DNA of 64,000 bases from the NCBI GenBank assembly GCA_965221935.1, contig CBDCSZ010000048.1:1-64000 (forward strand), written 5' to 3'. This document shows positions 37,904 through 45,585 of the stretch, piece by piece (within the stretch, counting starts at the first letter, position 1; each line of letters opens with the position of its first letter). Position numbers and translations under genes: made by a program. The stretch comes from JAPOXR01 sp965221935 (GTDB taxonomy: Bacteria > Pseudomonadota > Alphaproteobacteria > Rhodobacterales > Rhodobacteraceae). The notes beneath the pieces were generated by a model. The model did no database searches. It was not told where the DNA came from and was given only the letters and a program-made list of their open reading frames with translations.

Positions 37904-39190
37904 ATGTCCCCGCTGGCCGGATACATCGCCGCCATGCGCGAACTCTGCGCGTCCGCCCCGGACCGCAGGACGGGCGCCAACGCCCGCCTGGAGATGGCCG
38001 ACATCGGAATGGCGGCCTTCGCCGTCTTCTTCCTGCAGTGCCCGTCCTTCCTGGCGGCGCAGGCGCAGCTCCAGTCCCGCCAGGGACGGTCCAACGCCCG
38101 GACCCTGTTCGGCATTGAACGGCTGCCGACCGACAGCCACATCCGCAGCGTGCTCGACGGCGTGCCGCCGGAGCGCTTCGATTCCATCTTCACCCGGACC
38201 GTCGACCAGCTGGACCGCCAGGGCGCCCTTGACCAGCTGCGCCGGCTTGACGGGCGGCTGCTGATCGCCCTTGACGGCACCGAGTATTTCACCTCCTGCA
38301 GCATCGGCTGCCGGAACTGCTCGCAGCGGAAACTGGCGGACGGGCGGACACAGAACTTCCACGCCGTGCTCGGCGCCAGCATCGTCGCCCCGGGAACCTC
38401 GCGCCTCCTGCCGCTGCCGCCGGAGTTCATCCGCCCGCAGGACGGGGCTGAGAAACAGGACTGCGAGATCAACGCCGCCAAGCGCTGGCTGCGGCGGACC
38501 GGATCCGGCCTGGCCCGGCTCAGACCGGTTTATCTCGGCGACGACCTCTACTGCCGCCAGCCGCTCTGCGAGGCCGTGCTGGCCGCCGGCGGAAGCTTCA
38601 TCCTGACCTGCAAGCCGAGCTCGCACACAACGCTTTACGAGTATATTCAAGGGGTTGAGACCGGCTGTCTGACCCGGACCGAGGGCCGGAAAAAGAAAAA
38701 GCGCCGGCTGCGCTACCGCTGGATGAGCGGTCTGCCGATCCGTGACGGAAAGGACGCGCTGGAAGTCAACTGGTTCGAAGTCACCATCACATCGCCGTCC
38801 GGAAAGCGGCTCTACCGCAACAGCTTCGCCACCGACCTCCCGGTCGGCCCGGACAGCGTCGCCGAACTGGCCGACTGCGCCCGGGCCCGGTGGAAAGTGG
38901 AGAACAACACCTTCAAGGCTCTCAAGGACGGCTACCATCTCGAGCACAACTTCGGGCACGGCAAGGAAACCCTGGCCAGCCTGCTGGCGACCTTCAACCT
39001 GATCGCGTTCCTGATGCAGAGCGCCTGCGACCTGGTCTGCGAAAGCTGGCAGGAGGCCCGGGCAAAGCTCGCCGCCCGCTACCGGCTTCTTGACAACCTG
39101 AAGTTCCTGACCGTCTACGTCGTGCACGACGACTGGGACGCCGTGATGCGGACAATCATCACCGGCGAGCTGCCGGAAAAGCCTCCGTAA
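37904..39190 (+). CDS. DDE transposase of IS copy 2
   Basis: 428 residues, full length and close to identical to the protein at 1434-2720. Catalytic residues are in ALDGTEYF, VYLGDDLYC and RWKVENNTF; the Tyr of DGTEYF agrees with the related IS 3 transposase, so this copy looks closer to the ancestral sequence than copy 1 (Cys). The frame is intact because the later insert lies 15 bases beyond its stop codon. It is probably the enzyme source for both copies. Confidence 0.93.
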   Translation: MSPLAGYIAAMRELCASAPDRRTGANARLEMADIGMAAFAVFFLQCPSFLAAQAQLQSRQGRSNARTLFGIERLPTDSHIRSVLDGVPPERFDSIFTRTVDQLDRQGALDQLRRLDGRLLIALDGTEYFTSCSIGCRNCSQRKLADGRTQNFHAVLGASIVAPGTSRLLPLPPEFIRPQDGAEKQDCEINAAKRWLRRTGSGLARLRPVYLGDDLYCRQPLCEAVLAAGGSFILTCKPSSHTTLYEYIQGVETGCLTRTEGRKKKKRRLRYRWMSGLPIRDGKDALEVNWFEVTITSPSGKRLYRNSFATDLPVGPDSVAELADCARARWKVENNTFKALKDGYHLEHNFGHGKETLASLLATFNLIAFLMQSACDLVCESWQEARAKLAARYRLLDNLKFLTVYVVHDDWDAVMRTIITGELPEKPP

Positions 39191-39205
39191 CCGGAACCGG
39201 CAGCC

Positions 39206-40060
39206 GTCGGGTAGGACACTGGCGCGCGCACCATAGGTCACGTTTCCAGCGTCCCCCCTAAAATTCCGGACTTCCGGTTTTCCCGGGTCCGGCTTCAAGC
39301 GTCAGGCACCCCCGCAGGAGTTCGTTACGGTGCCTTCCGCGACATCCGCCACGCTCAAGGCTGACCCAGCCATACCCGTGGCATCATCCCGCGTTTACGC
39401 CGCCCTTCGGCTCGACAGCGCCACCCCTTTCAACCGGGGTGGTATCCTCGGTCGGCGCCGGGCTCTGAGTCCCGGCATGACCTGCCGTCTTCGCCACCTG
39501 AGCCCAGAGGCCCTCGCTCCGGACGGGTTGTGTTATTCCGTCCATCACCGCTTAATCGGCCTCATCCGCCAGTCAGGAGGACTCCGCGTCCTTTCCCGTA
39601 CTCCGGTTATGGACACGGTCCTTGACATTCAAGGGTCACAACATCCTGTCTGTCCTCCTCACCTTCCGGACTTTCACCACTGAACCCTCCGGGATTGCCG
39701 CCACCTGTACGCCGGGCGATCCGATGCGTGCATCTCAGTTCTTCCGCACCGGCACTGGCCATCGGGCAGAGCGGAAACCCTTGGCATCCTCCAATACCCC
39801 CGCAAGTCGGATTCCATGCGGGGAGCGTTTTTTCGACGCTTCATACGGACGTTCGCTTTCGCTACGGCCCTCCCGGTTGTTCGCCTCCCTGTCCGACCGG
39901 ACCAGAGGGACATCGTCCTCCCAGCCCACAGAGGCTTTTACGTCCCCGCTTCCGGACGCCGGGTCACCCCGACACCCGTGGGGATATGACTACGACGCCA
40001 AACTGAGAATTGCGCCGGCGGGACTTCCACCCGCAAGTTCAGCAGCTAGTCTCGCTGCAC
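39206..40060 (-). ncRNA. ORF-less group II intron (855 nt), inferred
   Basis: Precise insert absent from IS copy 1, without target duplication. On the minus strand it begins GTGCAGCGAG (group II consensus GUGYG) and ends CTACCCGAC (AY end). Near the 3' end, a 34-base segment (39265-39298) folds like domain V: CCGGAC-CCGG, loop GAAAA, CCGG, a 2-base bulge AA, GTCCGG. It is followed by a domain VI-like stem, GGACGCTGG with CCAGTGTCC, extended by GGG-CCC with one bulged A at 39212, seven bases from the 3' end, the usual branch-point distance. Near the 5' end GGGTGGAAGTCCC resembles domain I. The outer helix of domain V is imperfect. No maturase gene is inside, so mobility would need one in trans. 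Open frames across it match no protein family. Confidence 0.75.
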
Positions 40061-40162
40061 CCGCCCCTTCCGCCGAAACACAGTAGAAATCCGCCCGGAA
40101 ACGCAGCCGAAAATGAAGAAAAAACCGATGTGAACGCATAATTGGAATTACTGATGAACAGG

Positions 40163-41847
40163 CAGCGATTCCCGTTAATTGTTTTTCGCGTTTATATTCA
40201 AGAGTTTGAAGGCTGCGCGGAATTTCTTTTTCGCGGTCTCCGGAAGCCGGGGTTGCGCCGGCCGGCGGTTCGAATCATCATGCGTCAACAAGAATCACGC
40301 ATCGAGCAGTGCGATGTCCAGAAACACTCTCCGCCGGCATCTGTCGATGCCCGGTCTTCTGTCGTCTGTCCGCCGGGCTTTCGACGCCGTCCCCGATCCT
40401 GTGGATCCGCGGGGCCTCAGCCTGTCCGACTGTCTGATGTCGGGCCTGGCGGTGTTCTCTCTGAAGATGCCGTCGCTTCTCCAGTTCGACAGCCAGGTCC
40501 GTTTTGGGGAGGATCCGGCTCTGAGGCGGAATGTCAGAGCGCTTTTCGGCGTCGGCAGGGTTCCCTCCGACACCGCCATGCGCGAGCGGCTCGACAGGAT
40601 CGGCCCGCGGGAGCTGCGCGGCGCCTTCAGGGCGGTTCACGCCAGCCTGCAGCGCGGAAAGGCGCTTCAGAGCTTCACCGCGCTCGGCGGCCATCTCCTG
40701 CTCTCGATGGACGGCACGGAGTATTTCAGCTCGGCGAAGATCGGCTGCGCGCGGTGCTGCCGCCGGCGGCAGGGAGACGGGTTCGTGAACTATCACCAGA
40801 TGCTGGCCGCGGCGTTCACGCATCCGGACCGGAGCCAGGTGTTTCCGGTCGCGCCCGAGATGATCCGCAAAGAGGACGGGGCGTCAAAGAACGACTGCGA
40901 GAGAAACGCCGCGGCCAGGCTGCTGACGGACTACAGGCGCGAGCATCCGCATCTGAAGACAATTGTCATCGGGGACGGGCTTTACTCGCACGGCCCCTGC
41001 GTCAAGCTGCTGAAATCAAAGGATCTCCGGTTCATCCTCGGAGCGAAGCCGGGCGACCATAAGTTCATGTTCGACTGGCTGGAGAGCCGGGCGGAGACAA
41101 GCTCGCTGGAAGTCCGGACGCGGTCCCGGAAGGGCGAGACCGTCCACAGCTTCCGCTGGGCGGAGGACATGCCGCTGAACGAGACCCATTTCGACCTCGG
41201 AGTGAATCTTCTTCTCTATTCGGAGACGAGGCCGGACGGAAAGACCTCCCGCTGGAGCTGGGTCACGGACCTCGGGCTCAGCGGTGACACAGTGATGCAG
41301 GTGATGCGCGCGGCCCGAAGCCGCTGGCGCATTGAGAACGAGACATTTCAGACCCTGAAGAAATCCGGATGCGGCGGCTACGGATTCGAGCATAACTTCG
41401 GCCACGGAAATCAGAACCTTTCATGCGTGTTCGCCACGCTCATGATGCTGGCGTTCCTGACAGACCAGACACAGGAGGCCTGCTGCGGCATGTTCCGGCA
41501 GGCCCTCGAAGCGCGGAAGCGCAAACTCTATTTCTGGGACCGGATGCGGAAGCTTCTGGAGATGTGGGTGATAAAAGACTGGGAGACCCTGTGGCGGGCG
41601 CTGGCCGCCAGGCTGCAGCCTCTTGAGATCGACGCGGTCCTGCCCGGGGCCACGCGCCCGGAGCCGTAAACCGGGTCCGTGCGTCCGGAAATGCTCGAAT
41701 CCGGCTCCCCAGGGTCACAGATCAAGCCGCGGAAACACACAGGCGGCGGCGCCGCACGGCCGAGGCTGCGCACCCGCCAGGCGGACGCGGCGAAACCCGC
41801 CGCCGCCGCCGTTCCCGGCAATTCCGGGAAATAAGCGGGAATTGCTG
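40163..41847 (+). mobile_element. IS 3 (about 1.69 kb, related but distinct IS)
   Basis: Ends are imperfect inverted repeats: CAGCGATTCCCGTTAATT on the left and CAGCAATTCCCGCTTATT read inward from the right. One transposase on the plus strand. The terminal CAGYRATTC resembles that of IS copies 1 and 2, and the transposases are in the same family but clearly diverged. It has no matched direct repeat of its own; its right flank matches the left flank of IS copy 2. Confidence 0.85.
40314..41669 (+). CDS. DDE transposase of IS 3
   Basis: 451 residues from the ATG at 40314; the frame is open further upstream to a TTG at 40179, but that part shows no homology to the other transposases. The catalytic set is SMDGTEYFS (D), VIGDGLYSH (D) and RWRIENETF (E), with the CARCCRRRQ cluster after the first D and GFEHNFGHG near the end. 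It aligns with the 428-residue transposases at moderate identity, mostly in these blocks. It appears intact. Confidence 0.92.
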   Translation: MSRNTLRRHLSMPGLLSSVRRAFDAVPDPVDPRGLSLSDCLMSGLAVFSLKMPSLLQFDSQVRFGEDPALRRNVRALFGVGRVPSDTAMRERLDRIGPRELRGAFRAVHASLQRGKALQSFTALGGHLLLSMDGTEYFSSAKIGCARCCRRRQGDGFVNYHQMLAAAFTHPDRSQVFPVAPEMIRKEDGASKNDCERNAAARLLTDYRREHPHLKTIVIGDGLYSHGPCVKLLKSKDLRFILGAKPGDHKFMFDWLESRAETSSLEVRTRSRKGETVHSFRWAEDMPLNETHFDLGVNLLLYSETRPDGKTSRWSWVTDLGLSGDTVMQVMRAARSRWRIENETFQTLKKSGCGGYGFEHNFGHGNQNLSCVFATLMMLAFLTDQTQEACCGMFRQALEARKRKLYFWDRMRKLLEMWVIKDWETLWRALAARLQPLEIDAVLPGATRPEP

Positions 41848-41857
41848 GCCGCGAATC
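41848..41857 (+). repeat. Right outer duplication of the compound IS unit
   Basis: GCCGCGAATC, exact copy of 37650-37659 and flush with the right end of IS 3. Confidence 0.88.
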
Positions 41858-41865
41858 AAGACGCT

Positions 41866-41893
41866 TTGAACTTTGCCGCAGTTCGGTTAGAGT
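41866..41893 (+). promoter_or_regulatory. Possible promoter for J-domain gene, cobS and cobT
   Basis: TTGAAC, 16-base spacer, TAGAGT, ending 41 bases before the ATG at 41935. It lies on the native side of the mobile unit, so the operon could still be transcribed. The match is modest. Confidence 0.3.
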
Positions 41894-41934
41894 GTTTGTT
41901 TTTCAAAAACCAGGGCAGGGCTGGCGCCGAACCG

Positions 41935-42555
41935 ATGTCAGAACCTTTTGAATTTGACATATCTGTATCCGCCGACAAACGCCGGCGGCGAAAGGGCCGG
42001 CGCAGCATGTCGGGCGCCGTCGAGACGTCGTCGCGTATTTGCGAACACCCCAAATGCCGGCAGCGGGGCAAGTTTCGCGCTCCGAAATCGCCCGATCATT
42101 TGGATGAGTTTTACTGGTTTTGCCAAAAGCATGTCCGCGAGTACAATCTCAAATGGGATTTTTTCAAAGCCAGGCCGGCGAAAAAAGCGAAGGACAACGG
42201 GTCGGCGGAGACAAATGGCCGGTCAGCCGAGGACCAGCAGCGTTCCAGACAGAAAAAGGCATGGCAGCGTTTGGGAATCGAAGATCCCCTGGAAATCCTT
42301 GGTGAAAAAGGCACCAGCCGAACGGCCGCAGCCAGTGCCGGCAGCCGCCGCCTGCTGCCGGATGAGAGGCGGGCTCTGGAAATCCTCGATGCCCAGAACA
42401 GCTGGAGCAAGAAACAGATCCGGCAGCAGTACAAGTCACTTGTCAAAGTCTACCACCCTGACCTCAACGGCGGCGACAGATCCGAAGAGGACCGGCTGAA
42501 AAAAGTCGTCTGGGCATGGGACCAAATTAAGTCGAGCAAGAATCTTCAGTCCTGA
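41935..42555 (+). CDS. J-domain protein associated with cobaltochelatase genes
   Basis: 206 residues. The C-terminal third is a J domain: ALEILDAQNSWSKKQIRQQY, then VKVYHPDLNGG with the HPD motif at 174-176 that stimulates DnaK. The N-terminal half is unusual, with ICEHPKCRQRGKFRAP and YWFCQKHVREYN, a Cys/His pattern that could bind zinc. No ribosome binding site is strong; the ATG at 41935 fits the start of homologous sequence. A gene of this type before cobS and cobT is common in alphaproteobacteria, which suggests a chaperone role for that complex, but this is not proven. Confidence 0.88.
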   Translation: MSEPFEFDISVSADKRRRRKGRRSMSGAVETSSRICEHPKCRQRGKFRAPKSPDHLDEFYWFCQKHVREYNLKWDFFKARPAKKAKDNGSAETNGRSAEDQQRSRQKKAWQRLGIEDPLEILGEKGTSRTAAASAGSRRLLPDERRALEILDAQNSWSKKQIRQQYKSLVKVYHPDLNGGDRSEEDRLKKVVWAWDQIKSSKNLQS

Positions 42556-42688
42556 CTGAGGGGAAAACTGCCAAACCCGGCGCCCCGCCGACGGTTTTGG
42601 ACCCAGATAATTCTTGCGCAGAGCGCCAATTTCCATCACTAGGTCTCGGATTTGGCACACATGGAACGCACACGGACGGGAGCCGGCA

Positions 42689-43669
42689 ATGGAAGGTTCG
42701 AAGATTTTTGATGAACCGGCCGTCAGAGTCCTGGTGCGCGATGCGTTCGGCATTGACACGCCGATGGAAGTGCTTGCCTTCGCCGACGGCGACGAACGTG
42801 TGCCGGACATCGATCTGACTTACAAATTCGACCCTGACACGACGCTCGCGATTCTCGCCGGGTTCACCCACAATCGCCGGGTTATGATCCAAGGATATCA
42901 CGGGACCGGCAAATCCACCCATATCGAACAGGTGTCAGCGCGCCTCAACTGGCCATGTGTGCGGGTAAACCTCGACTCTCATATCTCGCGTATCGATCTG
43001 ATCGGGAAAGACCAGATCAAACTCAGGGACGGGAAACAGGTCACCGAGTTCCAGCAGGGAATTCTGCCTTGGGCGCTGCGAAATCGGGTCGCGCTGGTGT
43101 TCGATGAATACGATGCCGGCAGGGCAGACGTCATGTTTGTCATCCAGCGCGTGCTGGAAACCGACGGCCGGCTGACGCTGCTGGATCAGAATGAGATCAT
43201 CACGCCGCACCGCCATTTTCGGATTTTTTCCACAACAAACACTGTCGGGCTTGGCGACACCACCGGTCTCTATCACGGGACCCAGCAGATCAATCAGGGC
43301 CAGATGGACCGTTGGTCGCTGGTGGCCACGCTGAATTATCTCTCGCACGACGCTGAAACCCAGATCGTGCTGTCGAAGGTGCCGAACTACAACACAGAAG
43401 CCGGGCGGCGCACCATAAGTTCAATGGTTCGGGCCGCGGGCTTTACCCGCACCGCTTTTATGAACGGCGATCTGTCCACCGTCATGAGTCCGAGAACGGT
43501 GATTTTCTGGGCCCAGAACGCAGAGATTTTCCGCAGCAACGGCTACGCGTTCCGCGTCAGTTTTCTCAACAAGTGCGACGAGCTGGAGCGCCCGACAGTG
43601 GCTGAAATCTATCAGAGATGTTTCGACGAAGAGCTTCCCGAAAGCGCCGTGGCGCACAACATCAAATAG
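42689..43669 (+). CDS. cobS: Aerobic cobaltochelatase subunit CobS
   Basis: AAA+ ATPase of 326 residues that with CobT and CobN inserts cobalt into hydrogenobyrinate diamide on the aerobic cobalamin route. Walker A is at 69-77 (GYHGTGKST), Walker B LVFDEYDAG, and the sensor region IFSTTNTVGLGD follows. The start at 42689 is the first ATG consistent with the family. cobT follows after 53 bases. cobN is not in the window, so completeness is not shown. Confidence 0.95.
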   Translation: MEGSKIFDEPAVRVLVRDAFGIDTPMEVLAFADGDERVPDIDLTYKFDPDTTLAILAGFTHNRRVMIQGYHGTGKSTHIEQVSARLNWPCVRVNLDSHISRIDLIGKDQIKLRDGKQVTEFQQGILPWALRNRVALVFDEYDAGRADVMFVIQRVLETDGRLTLLDQNEIITPHRHFRIFSTTNTVGLGDTTGLYHGTQQINQGQMDRWSLVATLNYLSHDAETQIVLSKVPNYNTEAGRRTISSMVRAAGFTRTAFMNGDLSTVMSPRTVIFWAQNAEIFRSNGYAFRVSFLNKCDELERPTVAEIYQRCFDEELPESAVAHNIK

Positions 43670-43722
43670 CGGCCCTGCCGGCGGCGCCGCGCTGACAGGC
43701 CGCCGACGGGCCGAATGCAATC

Positions 43723-45585
43723 ATGGCTGAACGAACCGCCGAAACAATTGCCGCCTTCAAGAAGGCATTGGTTGAAACCACGCGGTCGATCGCCGATGAG
43801 GCGGATTTGAATGTCAGGTTCACCGCCGACGCCCCCGGAGTTGCCGGGGACACCATCCGCCTGCCGCATCTGGGGGTCCGCGCGACGCAACAGGACCTGC
43901 TGGTCGCACGCGGCCTTGCCGACAGTTTCGGGCTGAGGAAAAAACTGCACAGCGAGCAGACCCATTCCCGCTACATGCCGCGCGGCGAACTGGCCAGGGA
44001 AATGTACGAGGCCATGGAAACGGCGCGCTGCGAAGCCATCGGCGCCAGACAGCTTCCGGGCGCGGCGGCAAATATTGACGCCAAGATTTCGAATGCGGCG
44101 CAGCGCAAAGGCTATGCGGAAATCACCGACACGCGGAGCGAATCGCTCGCCGATGCTCTCGGATACCTGATCCGGCAAAAGGCCACAGGGCGCGAACTTC
44201 CCCCTGCCCCGTCGCTTGTCCTCGATCTTTTCCGGCCGGAAATCGAAGCCCGGTCAGAAACGACGCTGGCTGAGCTGAACAGTGTCATCGGGGATCAAAC
44301 CGAATTTGCCCGTTTTGCGCGCCGGATCATCGGTGAGATGGGTTACGCCGACCAGCTGGGCGACGATCCCGACGATGCCGAGGACGAGGACGAGACCGCG
44401 GCCGAAGACACAGACGATGACGACCCCGAGACCGAAGGCAGCGAAGACCAGGAACAGGACACCGATCAACAGTCGCCGGAAGGCGCCGCCGACGATTCTG
44501 CCGCATCCGACCGGACGCTGGCGGAAGGCGAGACCGACGAAATGGACCTGTCAGACGACGAAGAGGCGCCCGGCGAGGTGATGCCCGAACTGCCGCCGGC
44601 GCCGCATTCCGAGGCGGATCCCGGCTACACGGTATACACAATTGAGTTCGATGATGAGGTGCCGGCCGACGAGCTGGCGGAAACAGAGGAGCTGGAGCGG
44701 CTGCGCGCCAATCTCGATCAGCAGCTGGAACCGTTCAAAGGATCGGTTGGCCGTTTGGCGAACAAGCTGCAGCGGCGGCTGCTGGCACAGCAGAACCGTT
44801 ATTGGGAATTCGACCGCGAGGAAGGCATTCTCGACGTCGGCAGACTGGCAAGGGTGGTGGCGACGCCGACAACGCCGCTGTCATTCAAAGTCGAGAAACA
44901 GACCGACTTCCGCGACACTGTGGTCACGCTGCTTCTCGACAATTCCGGGTCGATGCGCGGCCGGCCGATTTCCATCGCCGCCATCAGCGCCGACATTCTG
45001 GCCCGCACCTTGGAACGCTGTCAGGTCAAGGTTGAGATCCTGGGGTTCACGACACGCGCCTGGAAGGGCGGTCAGTGCCGTGAAAAATGGTCGGCCGAAG
45101 GGCGGCGCGGAACCCCCGGACGGCTGAATGACCTCAGGCATATCATCTACAAGAACGCCGACTCGCCCTGGCGCCGTTCGCGAACCAGTCTTGGGCTGAT
45201 GATGAAAGAGGGCATGCTCAAGGAAAACATTGATGGCGAGGCCTTGGAATGGGCGCACCGCAGGCTGTCGGTCCGGCAGGAATCCAGGAAGATCCTGATG
45301 GTGATTTCCGACGGCGCGCCGGTGGACGACTCCACCCTGAGTGTCAATCCAGCCAACTATCTGGAGAGACATCTCCGCAAAGTGATCGCCATGATCGGCA
45401 AACGGCGAATGGTGGAGCTGATTGCGATCGGCATAGGCCACGATGTCACCAGCTACTACAACCGGGCCGTGACGATTGCGGATGTTGAACAGCTTGCCGG
45501 GGCCATGACGGAACAGCTCGCCGCGCTTTTCGAGGCCGGAAAACCGAACCGGGCAGTGCGAACCCGCCTTTCGGAAGACCGCTGA
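43723..45585 (+). CDS. cobT: Aerobic cobaltochelatase subunit CobT
   Basis: 620 residues. An N-terminal helical part is followed by a very acidic linker (about 205-300, rich in D and E), and then a von Willebrand A domain with the metal-ion site DNSGSM (Asp406) that would organise the CobS ring. The C-terminal QLAALFEAGKP matches the family. It forms the CobST chaperone-like complex for CobN. The following M24 peptidase begins directly after the stop (TGAATG), so they are probably co-translated. Confidence 0.95.
   Translation: MAERTAETIAAFKKALVETTRSIADEADLNVRFTADAPGVAGDTIRLPHLGVRATQQDLLVARGLADSFGLRKKLHSEQTHSRYMPRGELAREMYEAMETARCEAIGARQLPGAAANIDAKISNAAQRKGYAEITDTRSESLADALGYLIRQKATGRELPPAPSLVLDLFRPEIEARSETTLAELNSVIGDQTEFARFARRIIGEMGYADQLGDDPDDAEDEDETAAEDTDDDDPETEGSEDQEQDTDQQSPEGAADDSAASDRTLAEGETDEMDLSDDEEAPGEVMPELPPAPHSEADPGYTVYTIEFDDEVPADELAETEELERLRANLDQQLEPFKGSVGRLANKLQRRLLAQQNRYWEFDREEGILDVGRLARVVATPTTPLSFKVEKQTDFRDTVVTLLLDNSGSMRGRPISIAAISADILARTLERCQVKVEILGFTTRAWKGGQCREKWSAEGRRGTPGRLNDLRHIIYKNADSPWRRSRTSLGLMMKEGMLKENIDGEALEWAHRRLSVRQESRKILMVISDGAPVDDSTLSVNPANYLERHLRKVIAMIGKRRMVELIAIGIGHDVTSYYNRAVTIADVEQLAGAMTEQLAALFEAGKPNRAVRTRLSEDR

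Larger units (their letters stand above)
37660..40153 (+). mobile_element. IS copy 2, carrying an intron-like insert
   Basis: Same IS as at 1326-2964: ends CAGTAATTCTAATTTTGG and CAGTAATTCCAATTATG are preserved. Its length is 2494 bp; subtracting the insert at 39206-40060 gives 1639 bp, identical to copy 1. The transposase region upstream holds a GC-rich hairpin zone (37738-37803) also found in copy 1. Confidence 0.93.
37660..41847. mobile_element. Compound unit: IS copy 2 plus IS 3 with shared outer duplication
   Basis: Two related ISs lie head to tail with only ATGAACAGG between them. The left end of IS copy 2 (CAGTAATTC) and the right end of IS 3 (CAGCAATTC read inward) are flanked by the same 10-bp repeat GCCGCGAATC, while neither IS has its own pair. 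This is the pattern of the pair moving as one unit, or of one IS entering beside the other followed by loss of sequence. The unit sits in the divergent promoter region of bolA and the J-domain gene. Confidence 0.75.

Noticed and set aside
39330..40086. Two overlapping open frames inside the 855-bp insert (39330-39683 and 39622-40086)
   Set aside because: No recognisable domain or ribosome binding site, composition is rich in Ser, Pro and Arg, and the region folds as a structured RNA on the other strand.
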